From Eimeria necatrix (lineage: Eukaryota > Apicomplexa > Conoidasida > Eucoccidiorida > Eimeriidae), in the NCBI RefSeq assembly GCF_000499385.1, contig NW_013654713.1, positions 1 through 10,000 of the forward strand: 10,000 bases of DNA, given 5' to 3'. The notes beneath the pieces were generated by a model. That model was not told where the DNA came from. It saw only the letters and a program-made list of their open reading frames with translations, and did no database searches. The translations under genes were made by a program, and so were the position numbers. Below are positions 8,123 through 10,000 of this stretch, piece after piece. How positions within the stretch are numbered: the first letter of the stretch is position 1; every line of letters starts with the position of its first letter.

Positions 8123-8261
8123 TCTATTTATTTATTTATTTATTTATTTACAGCTCATCCTTCTTTGCTTTCGGCGCTGCTGGACCAAGCTGTCGATACA
8201 CTCGAGAAGGACTTCTTCAAAGGAGAAAAAATTTCAAGAGGTGAAAATCAAAAGAATAAAA

Positions 8262-8300
<39 letters not shown>

Positions 8301-8773
8301 ATGAATAAATAAATAATTGCTAGCTTAAAGAAGTAAATAAATGGTAAATTAATTCACTAGTCGAAAAATAATTAAAAAAGAAATAAATCAAAGTAAACAA
8401 TTGCAAAAACCAAAACAAACAAAATAAATAAAATCATTTGATCAGCTTTTAAATTTACAAATTTTATTTTTTGCTAATAATAAATAAATATTTAATAAAA
8501 AGACACAATTGAACAAGCCAATTAATTAATTAATTAATTAATTAATTAATTAACTAGCTAGCTAATTAATTAATTAGCTAGCTAATTAATTAATTAACTA
8601 GCTAGTTAATTAATCAATTATTCATTTAACCAGTTAATTGATTGATTAAGCTGTTTATTTATTTATTTATTTTTAATTACAGATTATCGATTATTAAAGA
8701 AAAACTATTTTGGCAAAAGTCCTTCTTTGATTTATTTAATTAATTACTATTCATTATTTATTATTTATTATTT

Positions 8774-8805
<32 letters not shown>

Positions 8806-9433
8806 TTTTAATTACAGATTATAGACTATTGAAGAAAAACTATTTTGGCAAAAGTCCTTCTTTGATTTCTCTTTCGACAAAAAAATTAAATGACAACTGG
8901 CGGGCCTTCAGGTGTACAGACACCTCAGCAAGCAAAGAAGCAGCAGCAGGAAAGCAGCAAAACTTTTTTCACTTTTTATTTTTTATTTATTTCTTTGTTT
9001 TCCTTTTCCTTGCATCTCCACTTTCGCCAGTTTTTTCCTCCATTGTTTCTGTTTTATTCCCAGCAGCAGCAGCAGCAGCAGCTGCTGCTGCTGCTGCTGC
9101 AGCAGCAGCAGCAGCAACAGCAGCGGCAGCAGCAGCAGCAGCAGCAGTTTTGGTTAAGGCGGCAATGGGAGAGTTTGTTGCTGCTGTTCATCTGTTTACT
9201 TATTTATTAATCAATTTGTTTGTTTATTGTTTATTATTTGTTTGCTATCTTCATTAATAATTAATCAATTAATTAATTAATTAATTAATTAATTGATTAA
9301 TTAATTAATTAATTAATTAATTTATTTATTTATTTATTTTTCAGTGGGTCAAAAAGAACTGAAGAAATTGACGAAAGAAGCAAAAAAGAAAACGCGCATC
9401 AAAGCCAACGAGCAGCAGCAGCAGCGGCAGGAG

Positions 9434-9512
<79 letters not shown>

Positions 9513-9592
9513 CATGGGCAACGCATTCTATTGTATATTTGGGGAAGGCTGAAATGGGAGAATTTGTTTCTGATGAATTCCAAGCAAGCTAA
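4023..9592 (+). CDS. DNAAF2: Kintoun/DNAAF2-like PIH1-domain protein, 10 exons
   Basis: Family members are cytoplasmic co-chaperones that pre-assemble axonemal dynein arms. Exons by eye: 4023-4070, 4495-4590, 5428-5506, 5970-6049, 6203-6251, 7690-7752, 8154-8240, 8818-8911, 9064-9152, 9345-9592. All junctions are GT/AG and all phases agree, giving 310 residues. Seen: MEELDLSYAEVERLTAAM (8-25) and VEEISDPSFRE (38-48), the Kintoun N-terminal signature; FNIC (94-97); VSLPFLAAPP (102-111); ATDVCVHPKT (124-133), matching the family's YDVVFHP; HPSLLSALLDQAVDTLEKDF (140-159); and DYRLLKKNYFGKSP (168-181), matching its YK.LK..Y.G.P end. Then come a Ser/Cys string (exon 9), a Lys-rich stretch and a Gln-rich tail (exon 10). 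Exon 9 is inferred because joining exon 8 to 10 directly hits a stop; its acceptor within the CAG run is uncertain. No CS domain lies before the TAA at 9590, which may not be the true end (see 9733-9796). The likely role is in flagellated microgametes (inference). Confidence 0.75.
4070..4083 (+). promoter_or_regulatory. Intron 1 donor formed by the palindromic element
   Basis: Exon 1 ends GCT at 4070, and GTACGTACACC follows, so the TGTACGTACA palindrome straddles the 5' splice site. Intron 1 is 4071-4494, ending tttgtttag. Confidence 0.65.
4121..4170 (+). repeat. AAAAT/AAAT array near the 5' end of intron 1
   Basis: Starts as AAAAT repeats, then AAAT. Complementary to the TTTA array at the 3' end of the same intron. 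Confidence 0.85.
4251..4288. repeat. Telomere-like array within intron 1, TTTAGGG orientation
   Basis: Five heptamers, the last one grading into TTTGGC. It shows that these arrays occur inside transcribed introns as well as between genes. Confidence 0.9.
4323..4356. repeat. Perfect 12-bp hairpin made of telomere-like sequence
   Basis: GCTGAGGGTTTA (4323-4334) and TAAACCCTCAGC (4345-4356) are exact inverted repeats around a 10-base loop, in intron 1. Confidence 0.85.
4386..4490 (+). repeat. TTTA array at the 3' end of intron 1
   Basis: Nearly continuous TTTA units, with a few TTTG and TTA variants. It runs to the tttgtttag acceptor at 4494 and serves as its T-rich tract. Confidence 0.9.
4606..4665. 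repeat. Two exact GGTGTACGTACACC copies flanking two TGCATGC motifs
   Basis: Palindromes at 4606-4619 and 4652-4665 enclose TGCATGC at 4628-4634 and 4640-4646. The segment begins 15 bases after the intron 2 donor (GAA|GTGAGG at 4591). TGCATGC is a known apicomplexan promoter motif bound by some ApiAP2 factors; its role within an intron is unknown. Confidence 0.75.
4861..4870. repeat. Exact TGTACGTACA palindrome in intron 2
   Basis: Third copy in intron 2, followed by GCTCGAGC, which is itself palindromic (4871-4878). Confidence 0.8.
5039..5064. repeat. 26-bp perfect palindrome centred on the TGTACGTACA core
   Basis: Half-site TTTTGAGGTGTAC and its exact reverse complement meet at 5051/5052. 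It is the longest symmetrical copy of the element in the window, in intron 2. Confidence 0.9.
5223..5330. repeat. CTG/GCT run in intron 2
   Basis: CTG triplets with CCG and TTG interruptions, then GGAGCAGCAGCAG at 5291-5303 and mixed GCT/GCG. In the gene model it is intronic: the exon 2-exon 3 join (SFRE|EQDEYL) is continuous and needs no insert. A 5175-5438 frame through it is therefore probably not coding. Confidence 0.8.
5352..5417. repeat. 30-bp tandem duplication with a nested hairpin before exon 3
   Basis: A 30-base unit occurs twice, exactly, at 5358-5387 and 5388-5417. CAAATAATAAAA (5352-5363) and TTTTATTATTTG (5376-5387) form a perfect 12-bp stem with a 12-base loop. It lies ten bases before exon 3. 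Confidence 0.9.
5507..5524 (+). promoter_or_regulatory. Intron 3 donor with overlapping palindrome variant
   Basis: The donor GTGAGG at 5507 runs directly into GGTGTACATACACC (5511-5524), which has one mismatch to the element. Confidence 0.65.
5755..5965 (+). repeat. TTTA arrays at the 3' end of intron 3
   Basis: Two long TTTA blocks (about 5760-5805 and 5898-5965), with related T-rich sequence between, lead to the tttgcag acceptor at 5969. Frames through here read repeating Ile-Tyr-Leu-Phe and are not genes. Confidence 0.9.
6050..6062 (+). promoter_or_regulatory. Intron 4 donor with half palindrome
   Basis: Exon 4 ends GCT at 6049, followed by GTCTGTACACCTG, parallel to GCT|GTACGTACACC at exon 1. 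An alternative donor, GTACAC at 6054, would join exon 4 to exon 6 in phase and skip exon 5. Confidence 0.5.
6264..7160. repeat. 900-bp AATTAATT-type degenerate array
   Basis: Mostly 4-bp TTAA units, perfect at about 6430-6490 and drifting elsewhere with TTTA, GATTAA and CTAATT variants. The unit is self-complementary, so the array can fold at any point. GC content is extremely low. Confidence 0.9.
7536..7650. repeat. 11-bp TTTAATTTAAA tandem array
   Basis: About ten units of an 11-bp AT-only repeat, with few changes (AAGTTC near 7560, GATT near 7620). Confidence 0.85.
7716..7729. repeat. GTGTGCGTACACCC, exonic variant of the palindrome
   Basis: Lies inside exon 6 and encodes Val-Cys-Val-His-Pro, the conserved His-Pro motif of the PIH1 domain. 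It may be chance likeness to the element. Confidence 0.5.
7753..8153 (+). other. Intron 6 with complementary simple-repeat ends
   Basis: AAAT array at 7766-7793 just after the donor, TTAA repeats at 7794-7910, a 12-bp palindrome AACTGGCCAGTT (7924-7935), and a long TTTA array (8008-8150) up to the tttacag acceptor at 8153. Confidence 0.75.
8545..8614. repeat. 70-bp near-perfect palindrome
   Basis: Arms 8545-8579 and 8580-8614 are reverse complements over 35 bases with one mismatch (C8562/A8597) and no spacer. It is built from TTAA repeats and CTAGCTAG blocks. Confidence 0.88.
8683..8733 (+). pseudogene. Duplicate of exon 8 lacking a donor site
   Basis: 51 bases matching 8818-8868 at 48 positions, exactly 135 bases upstream, and preceded by the same TTTA...ttaattacag acceptor. 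The three differences are all synonymous (CGA/AGA, TTA/CTA, TTA/TTG in DYRLLK). The copy then runs into TTAATTAATTAC and TTTA sequence with no usable GT. Use of its acceptor with read-through would add 45 residues in frame. Confidence 0.75.
8911..8924 (+). promoter_or_regulatory. Intron 8 donor with palindrome variant
   Basis: Exon 8 ends TTCAG at 8911, with GTGTACAGACACC following. This is the same 14-mer as at 1020-1033. Confidence 0.6.
9061..9147. repeat. CAG-CTG-CAG run in exon 9
   Basis: Seven CAG, about seven CTG, then CAG units with CAA and CGG interruptions. The CAG and CTG blocks are complementary and could fold back. It is read as Ser and Cys in the proposed frame. Confidence 0.85.
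9258..9341. repeat. TTAA then TTTA arrays at the 3' end of intron 9
   Basis: Self-complementary TTAA units to about 9321, then TTTA leading to the tttttcag acceptor at 9344. Confidence 0.88.
9412..9511 (+). repeat. CAG run encoding polyglutamine in exon 10
   Basis: About 32 CAG-type codons with rare CGG, GAG and CAA interruptions, read as a Gln-rich segment after a Lys-rich stretch (KELKKLTKEAKKKTR). Confidence 0.9.
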
Positions 9593-9605
9593 ACCCTTAA
9601 TGCCG

Positions 9606-9636
9606 AGGGTTTAGGGTTTAGGGTTTAGGGTTTAGG
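9606..9636. repeat. Telomere-like array, TTTAGGG orientation
   Basis: About four heptamers, 14 bases after the TAA at 9590-9592. Confidence 0.92.
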
Positions 9637-9673
9637 ATTGAGACCTCAGGTTTAGCTTCCTGGCTCCGGGATC

Positions 9674-9723
9674 TAGGGTCTAGGGTTTAGGGTTTAGGGT
9701 TTAGGGTTTAGGGTTTAGGGTTT
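9674..9723. repeat. Telomere-like array, TTTAGGG orientation
   Basis: About seven heptamers, the first with TCTAGGG variants. It ends nine bases before the candidate exon at 9733. Confidence 0.95.
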
Positions 9724-9732
9724 GTGCTGCAG

Positions 9733-9796
9733 GTGCCGCAGCAGCGACAGCTGCCTGATGCACTGCGCGTTGAAGTCCACCTTCCAACAGTGGCGC
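9733..9796 (+). CDS. Candidate exon 11: start of a CS domain
   Basis: A GC-rich island between two telomere-like arrays, bounded by ctgcag and GTAGAC. It reads VPQQRQLPDALRVEVHLPTV. The PDALRVEVHLP stretch resembles the first strands of the C-terminal CS domain of Kintoun and PIH1 proteins. A donor GTATAT at 9533 in exon 10 (after ATT) joins it in phase 0, and it leaves in phase 1. In that model the TAA at 9590 is intronic and the gene continues past the right edge. The opposite strand is also open (HCWKVDFNAQCIRQLSLLRH, then a stop in the array), so strand is not certain. Confidence 0.4.
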
Positions 9797-9799
9797 GTA

Positions 9800-9870
9800 G
9801 ACCCTAAACCCTAAACCCTAAACCCTAAACCCTAAACCCTAAACCCTAAACCCTAAACCGTAAAACCTAG
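9800..9870. repeat. Telomere-like array, CCCTAAA orientation
   Basis: About nine heptamers, the last ones degenerate (ccgtaaaacct). Opposite in orientation to the arrays on either side. Confidence 0.95.
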
Positions 9871-9938
9871 ATCTCTTTTTTCGAGCTCTACGCCTCAAGC
9901 CCTAGGCCAGACTACACAAATCCTGTACCACGTCAAAG

Positions 9939-9998
9939 TTTAGGGCTTAGGGTTTAGGGTTTAGGGTTTAGGGTTTAGGGTTTAGGGTTTAGGGTTTG
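9939..9998. repeat. Telomere-like array, TTTAGGG orientation
   Basis: About 8.5 heptamers, the first TTTAGGGC; it ends TTTGCA at the window edge. The 9871-9938 spacer shows no coding signal. Confidence 0.95.
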
Positions 9999-10000
9999 CA

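Larger units (their letters stand above)
8241..8817 (+). other. Intron 7, containing a duplicated pseudo-exon
   Basis: AAAT array at 8256-8315 after the donor, a large palindrome at 8545-8614, TTTA arrays at 8655-8676 and 8769-8809, and a second copy of the start of exon 8 at 8683-8733. Confidence 0.7.

Noticed and set aside
8727..9257. 176-codon open frame with a poly-Ala stretch and VKAAMGEFVAAV
   Set aside because: It includes exon 8 in frame, but otherwise runs through intron 7, intron 8 and the Ala reading of exon 9. The spliced Ser/Cys frame fits the phases better.
9341..9583. Minus-strand poly-Leu frame
   Set aside because: Antisense reading of the exon 10 CAG run.
9606..9998. True chromosome end
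   Set aside because: The arrays are short, interrupted and change orientation, and similar ones lie inside introns and between genes; they are interstitial.

Overview
The window looks like nuclear DNA of an Eimeria-type coccidian (Apicomplexa). Three traits seen together support this: dense CAG/CTG trinucleotide runs that enter coding sequence as Ala, Ser, Gln, Leu and Cys strings; many short interstitial arrays of the plant-type telomere heptamer TTTAGGG/CCCTAAA; and AT-rich introns built of TTTA and TTAA simple repeats. The species cannot be set from the sequence.

Layout. (1) 1-778, minus strand: an uninterrupted alanine/serine-rich reading frame ending in non-repetitive sequence at 64-230. 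It runs off the left edge; the protein is unrecognised. (2) 779-1170: a telomere-like array, a GC-rich patch and copies of a palindromic element, with a weak two-exon plus-strand candidate. (3) 1170-2510: about 1.3 kb of degenerate CAG/CTG sequence with no recognisable gene. (4) 2514-3437, minus: an intronless, complete Golgi Qb-SNARE of the GOS28/GOSR1 type, with long homopeptides between its helices. (5) 3438-4022: the divergent intergenic region, holding five telomere-like arrays; the outer two end within 3-5 bases of the two start codons. (6) 4023 to at least 9592, plus: a split gene assembled here from 10 phase-consistent exons, encoding a PIH1-domain protein of the Kintoun/DNAAF2 type (cytoplasmic pre-assembly of axonemal dynein arms). 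A further exon at 9733-9796 may start the CS domain, in which case the gene continues to the right. (7) 9593-10000: four more telomere-like arrays, in alternating orientation.

The two recognised genes are head to head but functionally unrelated: Golgi membrane fusion versus flagellar dynein assembly, which in this group is needed only by the flagellated microgamete. Notable non-coding structure: a GGTGTACGTACACC palindrome family lying on or just after several 5' splice sites; TTTA arrays abutting 3' splice sites, with complementary AAAT arrays near the 5' ends of the same introns; a tandemly duplicated exon; and a 70-bp near-perfect palindrome. All gene models come from reading the sequence by eye; no database search or transcript evidence was available.
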